Below are positions 1 to 10,027 of a stretch of 64,000 nt of DNA, piece by piece (within the stretch, counting starts at the first letter, position 1; the number at the start of each line of letters is the position of its first letter). The notes beneath the pieces are model-generated. The model was not told where the DNA came from. It made no database searches and saw only the letters and a program-made list of their open reading frames with translations. Origin of the DNA: Geodermatophilus bullaregiensis (GTDB lineage: Bacteria > Actinomycetota > Actinomycetes > Mycobacteriales > Geodermatophilaceae); NCBI RefSeq assembly GCF_016907675.1, contig NZ_JAFBCJ010000001.1:992001-1056000 (forward strand). Reading direction: 5' to 3'. A program made the position numbers and the translations under genes.

Positions 1-412
1 ATCGGCCGGACGGGGATGACGCGGCCGCCCGTGAGTGCGCTCGGGGGCGGCGTGTCGGTCACGGCTCCGCTGCCTCGACAGGCCCGGCGACGCTACACGA
101 CGACGGCCCCACGGCCAGCGTCCTGTAGTGCTCATCAGGAGCTATCACTCACCGTGAGGTTACCGTCACGTACTCACGCGCGCCACGCGGCCGTCTCGTA
201 AACACGGAGGAAACGAGAGGGACACGGACGGCCGGCCGCGCCGTCGTCCGCGGGCACGACCAGCGTGCGGCTCCCCGCCGTCCGGGGCGTGACCCCACGG
301 CGGCGGGACCACCGCACCGACGCAGTGACCTGCGGTTCCGCCCGCCGTCGGACGACCAGCGCTCCGGACCGGAGCAGCAACGGGATGTCACATCGCGTGC
401 CGCAGGACCGGC
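1..412. other. leading region without a supported gene
   Basis: I find no convincing gene here. Short open frames exist on both strands, but none has a ribosome-binding site with a recognisable product. The stretch probably holds the promoter region of the LuxR-type regulator that follows. The end of any upstream gene lies outside the window. Confidence 0.4.
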
Positions 413-3196
413 GTGCGGCCTCGGGGACCCCGCTGCAACAGATCCCTGCCGGTGATCGAGTGGCCCATAAGGTACGGCCCCGTGGGGAAGACGACGCGAA
501 TTCACCGGAACGGCGGGCCGAACCACCACGCTGGATCCGGGAACGTCGACCTCCTCGACCACCCGTTCGAGCCGAGGGCGCACCCCGAGCGGGACTGGGT
601 CTTCGTCGACCGGGGCGGCGAACTTCGCGGGCTCCTCGAGGGCGTCGACGGCGCCGAGCCCGGTGCCGTGGTGGTCTCCGGTCGGCGCGGGGTCGGCCGG
701 ACGCGGCTGGCCCAGGAGGCGATCCGGGTCCTGCGCGCCCGCCGGCGCGGCACGGAGTGGGTCACCTGCACCCGGAGCACCGAGACCATCCCGCTCGGGG
801 CGCTGACCCACCTGGTGCCGGTCAGCGGCGCGTCGTCGGACCCGACGGCGGCCTGGCAGGCCCTGGCCGCCACCCTCGACGCCCGCACGGAGGAGCACGG
901 GCGCGTGGTCGTCGCGATCGACGACGCGCACCTGCTCGACGACCTGTCGGCCGCCCTGGTGCACCAGCTGGTCCTCACGCGGAAGGCCAGCGTGGTCCTC
1001 ACCGTCCGCGGCGGTGCCCAGCCGCCGGACGTCGTGGCCGCGCTGTGGAAGGACGGGCTGGCCACCCGGGTCGAGCTCCCGCCGTGGTCCCGCGGCCAGG
1101 TCGACCGGCTGCTCGCCGCGGTGGTGCAGGGGACGGTGGACAGCCGCACGACGGAGTTCCTCTGGCGCACCAGCCACGGGAGCGTGGCCCACCTGCGTGA
1201 GCTGGTGGCGGCCGGCTCCACGACCGGCCGCCTCCGCGAGGTGGGTGGCGTGTGGCGCTGGGAGGGCGACGTCGAGCCGACACCGCGGCTGCTCGACGTG
1301 CTGCAGGCGGACACCGGAGACCTCGCTCCCGACGAGCGGGCAGCGGCGGAGCTGCTCGCCGTCAGCGGACCGCTGGACCTGACCGACCTGGTGGAGCTCA
1401 CCTCCTCCGACGTCGTCGCCTCTCTGGAACGCCGCGGGACGGTCACCGTGGAGCAGACGCCACAGGGGCCGACCGCCCGGCTGACCGAACCCCTCCACGC
1501 GATCGGTCTGCGCGCCCAGCTGCCGCACGCGACCGCACGGCACCTCCGGCTGCGCCTGGCCGCGAGCGCCTCGGCGCGGCGGTGGGCCGAGGAGGACCCC
1601 GTCCGCGCCGCGGACCTCCACCTCCGGACCGACGGCCCGGCGGTCACGGCCGACGTGCTGGTCCGCGCCGCCCAGCAGGCCGGCGCATCGGGGGACCACC
1701 GCACTGCCGAGCGGCTGGCACGGGTCGCACTGACGCGGGACGCCGGCGCCGCGGCCGCGGTCGCCCTGGCGGAGGCGCTCCGGTGGCAGGGACGCCCGGA
1801 CGAGGCCGAGCGCACCGCGCGGGAGGCGGAGCCGCGCACGGCCGTCGAGGAGGAGCAGCTGGCCGTCACGCGGACGCTCAACCGCTTCTACGGTCTCGGG
1901 TCGGTCGAGGAGGCGGATGCCGCCCCCGACACGCGGGGGGAGCAGCTGTCCGGTGTGCGGGCTCTGCTGCGGTTCTCGGCCGGACGACCGCGGGAGGCGC
2001 TCGACCTGACCGGGAGCGGGGGCAGCGACCCGGCCGCCCCGCTGTGGGCGTGCGCCGCCCGGACCGGCGCCCTCGCCGTCCTCGGCCGCACGGACGAGGC
2101 GCTCGCCACCGCCGCCCGGGGATGGGCCGCGCTCGGCGAGCACCCGACGACGGTGGAGTCGTCCACGGCTCGCGCCGCGCTGGCCCACGGTGAGGTGCTC
2201 GCGCTGGAACTGTCCGGGCGGTTCGGGCAGGCCGTGCAGCGGGCCCGCGAGCTGCACCGGACCGCACTGACGCGGTCCGCCGGGGCCGGCGACGCGGTGT
2301 CCGCGCTCGGCATCGGCTCGGCGACGCTGGCGGCGGGCCGGCCGGCCGCGGCGGTCCGGTGGCTGACGGAGGCAGCCGCCGGGCTGGCCGACCGTGACCC
2401 GCTCGGGCTGCTGTCGCTGTGCCGGGCACGGCTGGCCCAGGCCCACGCCCTCGCCGGGGACGAGATCGGCGCCCGACGGGTGCTGGCGGAGCCGAGCCCC
2501 TCCGCCGTCACCGTGTTCGCGCCGGACACCCACCTCGCCCGTGCCTGGACGGCAGCCCTCGGGCGCCCCGAGGACGCGCTCGCCTCCGCACTGGCGGCGG
2601 CCTCGTCCGCGGCGGACACGGGACAGCCGGCGGTGGAGGTCCGTGCGCTGCACGCCGTCGTCCGTCTCGGCGGCACCCCGGAGGCGGCCGGACGGCTGCA
2701 GGAGCTGGCCGGGGTCGTCGAGGGTCCGCTGGTCCGCACCTGCGCGGCACACGCCGGCGCGCTGGCCGGCGGGCAGGGGGACCTGCTGGACGAGGTCGCC
2801 ACCGAGTTCGCGTCGATGGGTGCCGACGCCCTCGCCGCGGACGCCGCCGCGCAGGCAGCCGAGGCGCACACGGCCTCCGGCCAGCGGCGCCGGGCGGCCA
2901 CGTCCGCCGCGCGGGCCGGTGCCCTCGCGCGCGCGGCAGGCGGGGCGCACTCCCCCGCCCTGCAGCGCGTGGGCGTGCGCCCGCTCACCGCACGGGAACG
3001 GCAGGTGGCGGCGCTGGCCGCCGAGGGGATGACCAACCTCTACATCGCGCAGAAGCTGCAGCTGTCGGTCCGCACGGTCGAGACCCACCTCGCGAACGCC
3101 TACACCAAGCTGGGGATCAGCACCCGGGCCGCGCTCACGGTCGCGCTCGTGACGGCTGCCCGCGGGTGCGTACCGCAGCCCCGCAGCGGTCTCTGA
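413..3196 (+). CDS. LuxR-family transcriptional regulator with N-terminal AAA ATPase
   Basis: Large LAL/MalT-like regulator of up to 927 residues. The N-terminal part has a Walker A motif GRRGVGRT near residues 90-97 and a Walker B-like run ending IDDAH near residue 165. The middle is a long alanine-rich helical region of TPR-like character. The C-terminus carries a LuxR helix-turn-helix with TARERQVAALAAEG, then LSVRTVETHL and KLGIS. Such proteins couple nucleotide binding and ligand sensing to DNA binding in the cytoplasm; the inducer and targets are not evident. The start is uncertain: in-frame GTG codons at 413, 452 and 482 are all possible, and the conserved part begins only near residue 64. 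It stands alone, followed by tRNA-Val on the other strand. Confidence 0.85.
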   Translation: MRPRGPRCNRSLPVIEWPIRYGPVGKTTRIHRNGGPNHHAGSGNVDLLDHPFEPRAHPERDWVFVDRGGELRGLLEGVDGAEPGAVVVSGRRGVGRTRLAQEAIRVLRARRRGTEWVTCTRSTETIPLGALTHLVPVSGASSDPTAAWQALAATLDARTEEHGRVVVAIDDAHLLDDLSAALVHQLVLTRKASVVLTVRGGAQPPDVVAALWKDGLATRVELPPWSRGQVDRLLAAVVQGTVDSRTTEFLWRTSHGSVAHLRELVAAGSTTGRLREVGGVWRWEGDVEPTPRLLDVLQADTGDLAPDERAAAELLAVSGPLDLTDLVELTSSDVVASLERRGTVTVEQTPQGPTARLTEPLHAIGLRAQLPHATARHLRLRLAASASARRWAEEDPVRAADLHLRTDGPAVTADVLVRAAQQAGASGDHRTAERLARVALTRDAGAAAAVALAEALRWQGRPDEAERTAREAEPRTAVEEEQLAVTRTLNRFYGLGSVEEADAAPDTRGEQLSGVRALLRFSAGRPREALDLTGSGGSDPAAPLWACAARTGALAVLGRTDEALATAARGWAALGEHPTTVESSTARAALAHGEVLALELSGRFGQAVQRARELHRTALTRSAGAGDAVSALGIGSATLAAGRPAAAVRWLTEAAAGLADRDPLGLLSLCRARLAQAHALAGDEIGARRVLAEPSPSAVTVFAPDTHLARAWTAALGRPEDALASALAAASSAADTGQPAVEVRALHAVVRLGGTPEAAGRLQELAGVVEGPLVRTCAAHAGALAGGQGDLLDEVATEFASMGADALAADAAAQAAEAHTASGQRRRAATSAARAGALARAAGGAHSPALQRVGVRPLTARERQVAALAAEGMTNLYIAQKLQLSVRTVETHLANAYTKLGISTRAALTVALVTAARGCVPQPRSGL

Positions 3197-3274
3197 CCCG
3201 CGGGCCCCGCGCGCTCGGGGACCCGGACGCTGCCGCAGAGGCGCGCCGGGGCGCCCCGGAGGGCGGACGAGGAG

Positions 3275-3346
3275 TGGGCGCGGCAGGGATCGAACCTGCG
3301 ACCGCTCGCTTGTAAGGCGAGAGCTCTCCCGCTGAGCTACGCGCCC
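3275..3346 (-). tRNA. tRNA-Val (anticodon TAC)
   Basis: A 72-nt cloverleaf on the minus strand. The acceptor arms GGGCGCG and CGCGCCC pair perfectly, the D arm begins TAGCTC, and the anticodon loop CTTACAA sits between CTCGC and GCGAG, giving anticodon TAC. The T arm contains GGTTCGATCC. The discriminator base is A and CCA is not encoded. It lies between convergent genes. Confidence 0.95.
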
Positions 3347-3370
3347 CGCCCGCCCAGGGTAGGAGAAGGA

Positions 3371-3419
3371 CCCCCTGCCCCCCGCCACTCGCACGCTCGC
3401 GGCGGGACCCTGCAGGGGG
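3371..3419 (-). terminator. nested GC-rich hairpin downstream of ahpE
   Basis: Outer arms CCCCCTGC and GCAGGGGG enclose inner arms CCCGCC and GGCGGG around a loop containing CGCACGC. There is no T-tract, which is usual in very high-GC actinobacteria. It is placed to end the ahpE transcript. A closely similar hairpin core recurs after fasR. Confidence 0.5.
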
Positions 3420-3445
3420 CCGCTCCTGGGTGGGAGGTCCTTCCT

Positions 3446-3907
3446 CTACGCGGCCAGCTTGCCGACGGCGTCCTTCCAGCCGGACTGCTCGCGGGCGTCG
3501 CCGGGCTGGTTGACCTCGGCGAAGGCGACCTTGCCGTCGGCGTCGACGAGGAAGGTGCCGCGCAGCGCCATGCCGGCCTTGTCGTTGAACACGCCGTAGG
3601 CCTGCGCGGTGGCGCCGTGCGGCCAGAAGTCGCTCAGCAGCGGGAACTCGAAGCCCTCCTGCGCCTTGAACGCCTTGAGGCTGAACACCGGGTCGGTGCT
3701 GATCGCCACGACCTCGACGCCGGCGTCGGTGTAGGCGGCCAGCTCGTCGCGCAGCTGGCACAGCTCTCCGGTGCAGATGCCGGAGAAGGCGAACGGGTAG
3801 AAGACGACCAGCACCGGCGTCCCCCGCAGGTCGGCGAGGGAGACGATCTGCCGGTCCTGGTCGGGGAGGCTGAACTCGGGCGCGACGTCACCGACGGAGA
3901 GGCTCAT
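3446..3907 (-). CDS. ahpE: AhpE-type peroxiredoxin
   Basis: 153-residue thioredoxin-fold peroxidase that reduces hydroperoxides and peroxynitrite in the cytoplasm. The peroxidatic cysteine lies in the motif FAFSGICTGELCQLRDEL (first Cys near residue 45), which matches the actinobacterial one-cysteine AhpE family in sequence and length. A second Cys five residues later in the same motif might form a disulfide, so it could work as a 1-Cys or 2-Cys enzyme. ATG start. It is followed on the other side by DUF3052 and aceE, an arrangement I associate with many actinobacteria. The electron donor (mycothiol/mycoredoxin in relatives) is not encoded nearby. Confidence 0.9.
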   Translation of the reverse strand: MSLSVGDVAPEFSLPDQDRQIVSLADLRGTPVLVVFYPFAFSGICTGELCQLRDELAAYTDAGVEVVAISTDPVFSLKAFKAQEGFEFPLLSDFWPHGATAQAYGVFNDKAGMALRGTFLVDADGKVAFAEVNQPGDAREQSGWKDAVGKLAA

Positions 3908-3948
3908 GCCCCCGATCGTGCCCCACCCCCGGTGACCTACTGGAACGG

Positions 3949-3999
3949 CCCCCTCGCAGGGACCCGCGCCGAGCGGATCGAGGCGTGGGGGCGAGGGGG
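3949..3999 (-). terminator. hairpin between the DUF3052 gene and ahpE
   Basis: Arms CCCCCTCGC (3949-3957) and GCGAGGGGG (3991-3999) can pair across a 33-nt loop. The position just after the DUF3052 stop on the minus strand suggests a terminator without a U-tract. Confidence 0.4.
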
Positions 4000-4006
4000 T
4001 CCTTCG

Positions 4007-4432
4007 TCAGCGGCGGGTGCGCGCCGTCTTCGGGGTCACCAGCCGGATCCCCGACCAGTCCTTGGCCGCCGAGATGCTGCTGGTCTGGGCCAGGCCGGCG
4101 GTGGGCGCGGCCTCGGTGACGTCGCCGGGGGCGACGTGGCCGGGCCGGCCGGACTTGGGCACCAGCAGCCAGACGACGCCGTCGTCGGCCAGGGAGGCGA
4201 TGGCGTCGACCAGGGCGTCGACCAGGTCGCCGTCGTCCTCGCGCCACCACAGCAGGACGACGTCGGCCACCTCGTCGGTGTCCTCGTCGACCATGTCGCT
4301 CCCGGAGACCTCGGCGATGGAGTCGCGCAGGTCCTCGTCGGCGTCCTCGTCCCAGCCGAGCTCCTGCACGACCATGCCCGGCTTGATGCCCAGCCGGGCC
4401 GCCATGCTGGCGCTGCCCGAGTCGACGCTCAT
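4007..4432 (-). CDS. DUF3052 family protein
   Basis: 141-residue acidic cytoplasmic protein of unknown function. Recognised by the overall family pattern: an LGIKPGMVVQELGWDED opening, an acidic stretch, DVVLLWWREDDGDL, a hydrophobic WLLVPKSGRPGH segment and a C-terminal KDWSGIRLVTP. The family is actinobacterial and, in my recollection, commonly sits upstream of aceE and beside ahpE, as here. No signal peptide or membrane segment. It is transcribed divergently from aceE, so the 320-bp gap between them probably holds both promoters. A role tied to pyruvate dehydrogenase is only suggested by position. Confidence 0.85.
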   Translation of the reverse strand: MSVDSGSASMAARLGIKPGMVVQELGWDEDADEDLRDSIAEVSGSDMVDEDTDEVADVVLLWWREDDGDLVDALVDAIASLADDGVVWLLVPKSGRPGHVAPGDVTEAAPTAGLAQTSSISAAKDWSGIRLVTPKTARTRR

Positions 4433-4755
4433 CCCTGCTGTTCCTCCAGAGGCTCGATGGCCACCGGCCCCGGGCCGGCGGGCACGGCGCGCCGGCTCGT
4501 GGGCGCGTGGCGGTGCCGGGGGCCGACGGCGGACACGACCGGCGGGGAGTCGTCCCGCTGCCTGGTCATGTCACCCCTCTCCTGCCCGGACGCACGGTGC
4601 CGACGGCGTCGGTCCGCGTGGGCAGGAGCGTAGGGCATGCCTGGTCAGGCGCAAGCGCTCCGCGGGGAGCCGCGCCACCCCGGTACCAGGGGGTACGCCG
4701 TCGACCCCGGGCTCTGGCGTGACGCGGACAGCCCGGACGCGCGACGATGGGGGGC
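4433..4755. promoter_or_regulatory. divergent promoter region, DUF3052 gene / aceE
   Basis: No gene is supported in these 320 bases. A near-palindrome, CCCC-GGTACC-A-GGGG, lies around 4678-4692 and could be an operator for either gene. A short minus-strand open frame through the region has no family resemblance and I do not count it. Confidence 0.35.
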
Positions 4756-7554
4756 ATGAGCGCACCGCAGCAGGGTGGGGACCCCACCCGCGACGCCGGC
4801 CAGCCCCGCGCGGTCATCACCGACGGGCTCCCGAGCCAGCTGGTCGACACCGATCCCGACGAGACCCAGGAGTGGGTGGAGTCACTCGACAGCGTCGTCG
4901 AGCACGCAGGCCGCGGCCGGGCCCGCTACCTGATGCTCAAGCTGCTGCAGCGCAGCCGGGAGCAGCAGGTCGGCGTCCCCGCCCTCCGCAGCACCGACTA
5001 CATCAACACGATCCCGCCCGAGCGCGAGCCGTGGTTCCCCGGCGACGAGGACACCGAGCGCCGCATCCGCGCCTACATCCGCTGGAACGCCGCGATCATG
5101 GTCCACCGGGCGCAGCGGCCGGGGATCGGCGTCGGCGGCCACATCTCCTCCTACGCGTCCTCGGCCTCCCTCTACGAGGTCGGCTTCAACCACTTCTTCC
5201 GCGGCAAGGACCACCCCGGCGGCGGGGACCAGATCTGGTTCCAGGGTCACGCCTCCCCCGGCATCTACGCGCGCGCCTTCCTCGAGGGCCGGCTGACCGA
5301 GCAGCAGCTCGACGGCTTCCGCCAGGAGGTCAGCCACCCCGGCGGCGGGCTGTCGTCCTACCCGCACCCGCGGCTGATGCCGGACTTCTGGGAGTTCCCC
5401 AGCGTCTCGATGGGCCTGGGTCCGATGAACGCGGTCTACCAGGCGCGGTTCAACCGCTACCTGCACGCGCGCGGGGTCAAGGACACCTCCGACCAGCACG
5501 TGTGGGCCTTCCTCGGCGACGGCGAGATGGACGAGCCCGAGTCGCTCGGCGTGATCGGCCTGGCCGCCCGCGAGGAGCTGGACAACCTCACCTTCGTCAT
5601 CAACTGCAACCTGCAGCGGCTCGACGGCCCGGTGCGCGGCAACGGCAAGATCATCCAGGAGATGGAGTCGTTCTTCCGCGGCGCCGGCTGGAACGTCATC
5701 AAGGTGATCTGGGGCCGGGAGTGGGACCCGCTGCTGGCCGCCGACCGCGACGGCGCGCTGGTCAACCTCATGAACCAGACGCCCGACGGCGACTACCAGA
5801 CCTACAAGGCCGAGGACGGCGCCTTCGTCCGCGAGCACTTCTTCGGCCGCGACCCGCGCACCCGCAAGCTCGTCGAGCACATGAGCGACCAGGAGGTGTG
5901 GAACCTCTCCCGCGGCGGGCACGACTACCGCAAGGTCTACGCGGCGTTCAAGGCCGCCGTGGAGCACAAGGGCCAGCCGACGGTCATCCTCGCCAAGACG
6001 ATCAAGGGCTGGACGCTGGGCAGCCACTTCGAGGGCCGCAACTCCACGCACCAGATGAAGAAGCTGACCGCCGAGGACCTCGCCGCCTTCCGCGACCGGC
6101 TCTACCTGCCCATCCCGGACGAGCAGCTCGACAAGACCCTGCCGCCCTACTACAAGCCCGACCCGGGCTCCGACGAGATGCAGTACATGCTCGACCGGCG
6201 CCGGGCGCTGGGCGGGGCGGTGCCGCGGCGGCGGGCGGAGTTCAAGACGCTCAAGGCGCCCGACGACAAGGCGCTCGACGTCCTGCGTCGCGGCTCGGGC
6301 AAGCAGGAGGTGGCCACGACGATGGCCTTCGTCCGCCTGCTCAAGGAGCTGCTGAAGGACAAGGAGCTCGGCCCGCGGTTCGTGCCGATCATCCCCGACG
6401 AGGCACGGACCTTCGGGATGGACAGCCTCTTCCCGACGCAGAAGATCTACAACCCGGCCGGCCAGCGGTACACCTCGGTCGACCGCGAGCTGATGCTCAC
6501 CTACAAGGAGTCCGAGCAGGGCGTGATCCTGCACGAGGGCATCAACGAGGCCGGCTCCACGGCGTCGTTCACCGCCGTCGGGACCTCGTACGCCACGCAC
6601 GGCGAGCCGATGATCCCGATCTACATCTTCTACTCGATGTTCGGGTTCCAGCGGACCGCCGACTCGATCTGGGCGGCCGCCGACCAGATGACGCGCGGCT
6701 TCCTGCTCGGCGCCACCGCCGGGCGGACGACGCTCAACGGCGAGGGCCTGCAGCACGAGGACGGGCACTCGCTGCTCATGGCCCACACCAACCCGGCGGT
6801 CGTCTCCTACGACCCGGCGTTCTCCTACGAGGTCGGGCACATCACCAGGGACGCCCTGCTGCGCATGTACGGCGAGGACCCGGGCGCCCCGCTGGGCGGC
6901 TCGCGCTCCCCCGACGTCATGTACTACCTGACGGTCTACAACGAGCCGTTCAACCAGCCGGCCGAGCCCGAGGGCCTCGACCTGCAGGGCCTGCTCGCGG
7001 GCATGTACCGCTACGCACCCGGCCAGGGCGACGGCCCCCGGGCGCAGGTCCTGGCCTCCGGCGTCGCGGTGCCGTGGGCGCTGCGCGCGCAGGAGCTGCT
7101 GGCGAACGACTGGGGCGTCGCGGCCGACGTGTGGTCGGTGACGTCGTGGACCGAGCTGCGCCGGCAGGCCGACGCGGTCGAGGAGCACAACCTGCTCCAC
7201 CCGGAGGACGAGCCGCAGGTCCCGTACGTCACCCAGCAGCTGCAGGACGCCCCCGGGCCGGTCGTGGCGGTGTCGGACTGGATGCGCGCGGTGCCCGACC
7301 TCATCGCGCCGTACGTCCCCGGCGGGATGGCGACGCTGGGCACCGACGGGTTCGGCCTGTCCGACACCCGCCCGGCGCTGCGGCGGCACTTCCACGTCGA
7401 CGCCGAGTCGGTCGTCGTCCGGGTGCTCGCCTCGCTGGCCCAGCGCGGCGAGGTCGACCGGGACCTCGTCCGACAGGCGGTGGAGAAGTACCAGGTGCGG
7501 GACGTGCAGGCGGCGCCGCCGGAGGAGCGGTCGGACCCGAGCCCGGCGACCTGA
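4756..7554 (+). CDS. aceE: pyruvate dehydrogenase E1 component, homodimeric type
   Basis: About 932 residues, the normal length for the AceE type. It is the thiamine-diphosphate-dependent E1 of the pyruvate dehydrogenase complex, decarboxylating pyruvate and acetylating the lipoyl arm of E2 in the cytoplasm. The ThDP/Mg motif begins [12 protein letters not shown] near residue 250 and ends in INCN. Other family blocks visible are [20 protein letters not shown] and HEDGHSLL. The ATG at 4756 is preferred because it follows a GGGGGG tract that can act as ribosome-binding site; another ATG lies three codons upstream. E2 and E3 are not in the window. Acetyl-CoA from this enzyme feeds the FAS-II operon 2.7 kb downstream. 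Confidence 0.95.
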   Translation: MSAPQQGGDPTRDAGQPRAVITDGLPSQLVDTDPDETQEWVESLDSVVEHAGRGRARYLMLKLLQRSREQQVGVPALRSTDYINTIPPEREPWFPGDEDTERRIRAYIRWNAAIMVHRAQRPGIGVGGHISSYASSASLYEVGFNHFFRGKDHPGGGDQIWFQGHASPGIYARAFLEGRLTEQQLDGFRQEVSHPGGGLSSYPHPRLMPDFWEFPSVSMGLGPMNAVYQARFNRYLHARGVKDTSDQHVWAFLGDGEMDEPESLGVIGLAAREELDNLTFVINCNLQRLDGPVRGNGKIIQEMESFFRGAGWNVIKVIWGREWDPLLAADRDGALVNLMNQTPDGDYQTYKAEDGAFVREHFFGRDPRTRKLVEHMSDQEVWNLSRGGHDYRKVYAAFKAAVEHKGQPTVILAKTIKGWTLGSHFEGRNSTHQMKKLTAEDLAAFRDRLYLPIPDEQLDKTLPPYYKPDPGSDEMQYMLDRRRALGGAVPRRRAEFKTLKAPDDKALDVLRRGSGKQEVATTMAFVRLLKELLKDKELGPRFVPIIPDEARTFGMDSLFPTQKIYNPAGQRYTSVDRELMLTYKESEQGVILHEGINEAGSTASFTAVGTSYATHGEPMIPIYIFYSMFGFQRTADSIWAAADQMTRGFLLGATAGRTTLNGEGLQHEDGHSLLMAHTNPAVVSYDPAFSYEVGHITRDALLRMYGEDPGAPLGGSRSPDVMYYLTVYNEPFNQPAEPEGLDLQGLLAGMYRYAPGQGDGPRAQVLASGVAVPWALRAQELLANDWGVAADVWSVTSWTELRRQADAVEEHNLLHPEDEPQVPYVTQQLQDAPGPVVAVSDWMRAVPDLIAPYVPGGMATLGTDGFGLSDTRPALRRHFHVDAESVVVRVLASLAQRGEVDRDLVRQAVEKYQVRDVQAAPPEERSDPSPAT

Positions 7555-7565
7555 GGAAGGGCCCG

Positions 7566-8078
7566 TCAGCCGGCCCAGTCGGGCCGGCTGGGGTCCACCT
7601 GCCACACGACGACCGGCCCGCTCGGCACCCCGCCGACGCGGGCCGGTTCGTCGTCGAGGCCCAGCACCACGCCGTCGGGGGCCTCGGCCGCCGGCCCGAT
7701 CCAGAGCCGGGCGTCGGGCCGGTCGAGGTCGACCCAGCCGCGGACGGCGCGGTGCACCGCGTGCGACGGCGGCGCGGCGGGGTCGGCGGCCCGGAGGTAC
7801 GTCTGGACGACGCGCGCGCCGTCGGGTCCGGCGACCTCGTCGTGCGCCAGCCCGGTGCCGGCCCGCAGCACGCCGACGTCCCCGGCGGCCATCGGGGCGC
7901 CGCCGCCCCAGGCGTGGGTGAGCGAGCCGGCCAGCACCACCGCGACGACGTCGACCGCCCGGTGCTCGTGCCGGCCGTAGCCGGTGCCGGGCGCCAGCCG
8001 GTCGTCGGTGACCCGCAGCAGCGGACCCAGCGAGCCGTCGCCGGGCTCGAGCAGGGTGCGGCCGGCGAGCCCGGTCAC
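7566..8078 (-). CDS. pirin-like cupin protein
   Basis: 170 residues with the pirin/YhhW pattern: GYGRHEHRAVDVVAVVLAGSLTH contains the metal-binding histidines of the first cupin motif, followed by GDVGVLRAGTGLAHDE. Relatives are cytoplasmic metal proteins, some with quercetinase activity, others regulatory. The protein is shorter than full pirins (about 230-290 residues) and looks like the N-terminal cupin plus a short tail. The GTG start at 8078 overlaps the stop of the upstream PAP2 gene by four bases (GTGA), implying translational coupling. Its stop lies 11 bp from the convergent aceE stop. Confidence 0.75.
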   Translation of the reverse strand: MTGLAGRTLLEPGDGSLGPLLRVTDDRLAPGTGYGRHEHRAVDVVAVVLAGSLTHAWGGGAPMAAGDVGVLRAGTGLAHDEVAGPDGARVVQTYLRAADPAAPPSHAVHRAVRGWVDLDRPDARLWIGPAAEAPDGVVLGLDDEPARVGGVPSGPVVVWQVDPSRPDWAG

Positions 8079-8794
8079 CGCGCCGCACCGCGCGAGGGCA
8101 GCGCCCCGGCCCCGCCCGGCAGCCCGCGGGCGACCAGGGCGACCGTGAGCGACCAGGCGACGCCGAGGGAGAGCCCGCCGACGACGTCGGACAGGAAGTG
8201 CACGCCCAGCCACATCCGGGTCAGCCCGACGAGGACGGCCAGCGCGACGCCGGCGACGACGGCGACCCGCCGGCCGCGCGCGGACAGCCGGGGCCAGGCC
8301 AGCACGAGCCCGACGGTGACCAGCGTGGCGATGCCGGAGGAGTGCCCGCTGGGGTAGCTCAGCGACTCGTAGGTCAGGCCGCCGTTCTCGAACGCCGGGC
8401 GCGCGCGGCCGACCAGTTCCTTGAGCCCGGTGGTCAGCGGGCCGATGCCGAGCACGGCCACGACGACCCAGGCCAGCGTGCGCCACACGCGGCGGCGGGC
8501 CAGCCAGACCAGGGCCGGCAGGAACACCAGCACGCGGAACCAGGTCACCCCCGGCGTGGTGAGCACCTCGAGCAGGCCGCCGACCAGCACGGAGCGGTCG
8601 TCGCCGGCGTAGAGCGCGCGGCTGACCGCGTCGTCGAGGCGGACCTGCGGCGCGAAGCCGGTGAGGACGCCGGCGCCCAGCACGCCGAGGACGGTGAGGC
8701 CCGTGCCGACGGCGGCCAGGGCCCGGCGGCGGGTCCGGACGGGCGGGGACGGCGGCGCGGCGGGCGACGTGGCGGGTCGGGCGGCGGACTCCAC
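8075..8794 (-). CDS. PAP2-family membrane phosphatase
   Basis: 239-residue integral membrane protein with several hydrophobic segments. It carries the three phosphatidic-acid-phosphatase motifs: KELVGRARP near residue 130, PSGHS near 153, and RMWLGVHFLSDVVGG near 200, including the catalytic His residues. Members dephosphorylate lipid phosphates or undecaprenyl pyrophosphate at the membrane; the substrate cannot be told from sequence. The GTG start at 8794 lies 44 bp from the divergent PucR-type regulator. It is translationally coupled to the pirin-like gene downstream. Confidence 0.85.
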   Translation of the reverse strand: MESAARPATSPAAPPSPPVRTRRRALAAVGTGLTVLGVLGAGVLTGFAPQVRLDDAVSRALYAGDDRSVLVGGLLEVLTTPGVTWFRVLVFLPALVWLARRRVWRTLAWVVVAVLGIGPLTTGLKELVGRARPAFENGGLTYESLSYPSGHSSGIATLVTVGLVLAWPRLSARGRRVAVVAGVALAVLVGLTRMWLGVHFLSDVVGGLSLGVAWSLTVALVARGLPGGAGALPSRGAAR

Positions 8795-8838
8795 TCCCCC
8801 ACTCTCCCCGACCCCCCGGACCGTGACACGCTGACGCT

Positions 8839-10017
8839 GTGGCCCACCGGGTGAGCGACCGCCCGCCGTCGGCGGCGACGCTGCGGCGGCTCGAGCGCGC
8901 CTCGGGCGCCATCGCCACCCGGGCCGTGTCCCGCATGGACGAGGACTTCCCCTGGTTCCGCACCATGCCCGCCGACCAGCGCTCCTGGGTCGTGCTCGTC
9001 GCCCAGGCCGGCATCGCCTCGCTGGTCGAGTGGTGCCGCTCTCCCGACCGGCCGCCCCGGCTGACCGGGGAGGTGTTCGGCGCCGCGCCGCGCGACCTGG
9101 TCCGGGCGGTGCCGCTCAAGCAGACGGTCGACCTGGTCAAGGTCACCGTCGAGGTGATGGACGACCACGTCGAGTCGGTCGCCGAGCCCGGTGACGCCGA
9201 CGTGCTGCGCATGGCGGTGCTCCAGTTCAGCCGCGAGGTCGCCTTCGCCACCGCGCACGTCTACGCCACCTTCGCCGAGAACCGCGGGGCGTGGGACGCC
9301 CGCCTCGAGGCGCTGGTCGTCGACGCGCTGGTGCGCGGCGAGCACTCCGAGGAGCTGCCCGGCCGGGCCGCCGCACTCGGGTGGGCGGACACCAGTCCCG
9401 TCGTCGTCCTGGTCGGCGCGGCGCCGGCCGACGGCGACACGCACGCCACGGTCCGCCGGGCGGCCCGCTCGCAGCACTGCGAGGTGCTGGTGGGGGTGCA
9501 CGCCGACCAGCTCGTCGTGGTCCTCGGCGGCGCCGACGACGTGGCCGCGGCGACCGACCGGGTGGCCGACGAGTTCGGCCCCGGACCGGTGGTGCGCGGC
9601 CCGGCGGTCGACCGGCTCAGCGCCGCCGGCGGGTCGGCGGCCGCCGCGCTGGCCGGCTGGCGGGCGGCGCGGGCCTGGCCCGGCGCCCCGCGCCCGGTCT
9701 GGTCGGACGCCCTCCTCCCCGAGCGCGCCCTCGACGGCGACCCGCTGGCCCGGGCGGCGCTGACCGAGCGGGTGGTGCGACCGCTGCGGACCGCCGGCGG
9801 CGGCGTGCTCGAGACGGTGCGCGCCGTGCTCGCCGGCGGCGGCAACCTGGAGGCGAGCGCCCGGGCGCTGTTCGTGCACCCCAACACCGTCCGGTACCGG
9901 CTCAAGCGGGCCGCCGAGCTGACCGGGCAGGTGGCCACCGACCCCCGCGGCGCCTGGACCCTGCAGGTCGCCCTCGCCCTCGCCGACCTCGACGGCGGCC
10001 GCTCCCTCTGGCACTGA
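8839..10017 (+). CDS. fasR: PucR/CdaR-family regulator, FasR-like
   Basis: 392 residues. The C-terminus has the PucR-type helix-turn-helix, GNLEASARALFVHPNTVRYRLKRA, preceded by a GGDEF-like middle domain typical of the family. It lies directly upstream of fabD-fabH-acpP-fabF in the same orientation. In Streptomyces coelicolor the gene in this position, fasR, activates the fabDHPF promoter, so I infer the same role: a DNA-binding activator of fatty-acid synthesis. The GTG start at 8839 gives a normal family length. A 13-bp palindrome at 10135-10147 in the downstream gap is a candidate binding site. Gene identity is strong by context; the regulatory role is inferred. Confidence 0.8.
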   Translation: MAHRVSDRPPSAATLRRLERASGAIATRAVSRMDEDFPWFRTMPADQRSWVVLVAQAGIASLVEWCRSPDRPPRLTGEVFGAAPRDLVRAVPLKQTVDLVKVTVEVMDDHVESVAEPGDADVLRMAVLQFSREVAFATAHVYATFAENRGAWDARLEALVVDALVRGEHSEELPGRAAALGWADTSPVVVLVGAAPADGDTHATVRRAARSQHCEVLVGVHADQLVVVLGGADDVAAATDRVADEFGPGPVVRGPAVDRLSAAGGSAAAALAGWRAARAWPGAPRPVWSDALLPERALDGDPLARAALTERVVRPLRTAGGGVLETVRAVLAGGGNLEASARALFVHPNTVRYRLKRAAELTGQVATDPRGAWTLQVALALADLDGGRSLWH

Positions 10018-10027
10018 GGGAGGACCC

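Noticed and set aside
149..3394. Very long minus-strand open frame opposite the LuxR-type regulator
   Set aside because: It is an antisense artefact of GC-rich codon bias. The composition is Arg/Pro/Gly-rich with no domain, while the plus strand carries clear Walker and helix-turn-helix motifs.
4429..4638. 69-codon minus-strand frame overlapping the DUF3052 start
   Set aside because: No family resemblance, and it overlaps a well-supported gene start and the promoter region of aceE.
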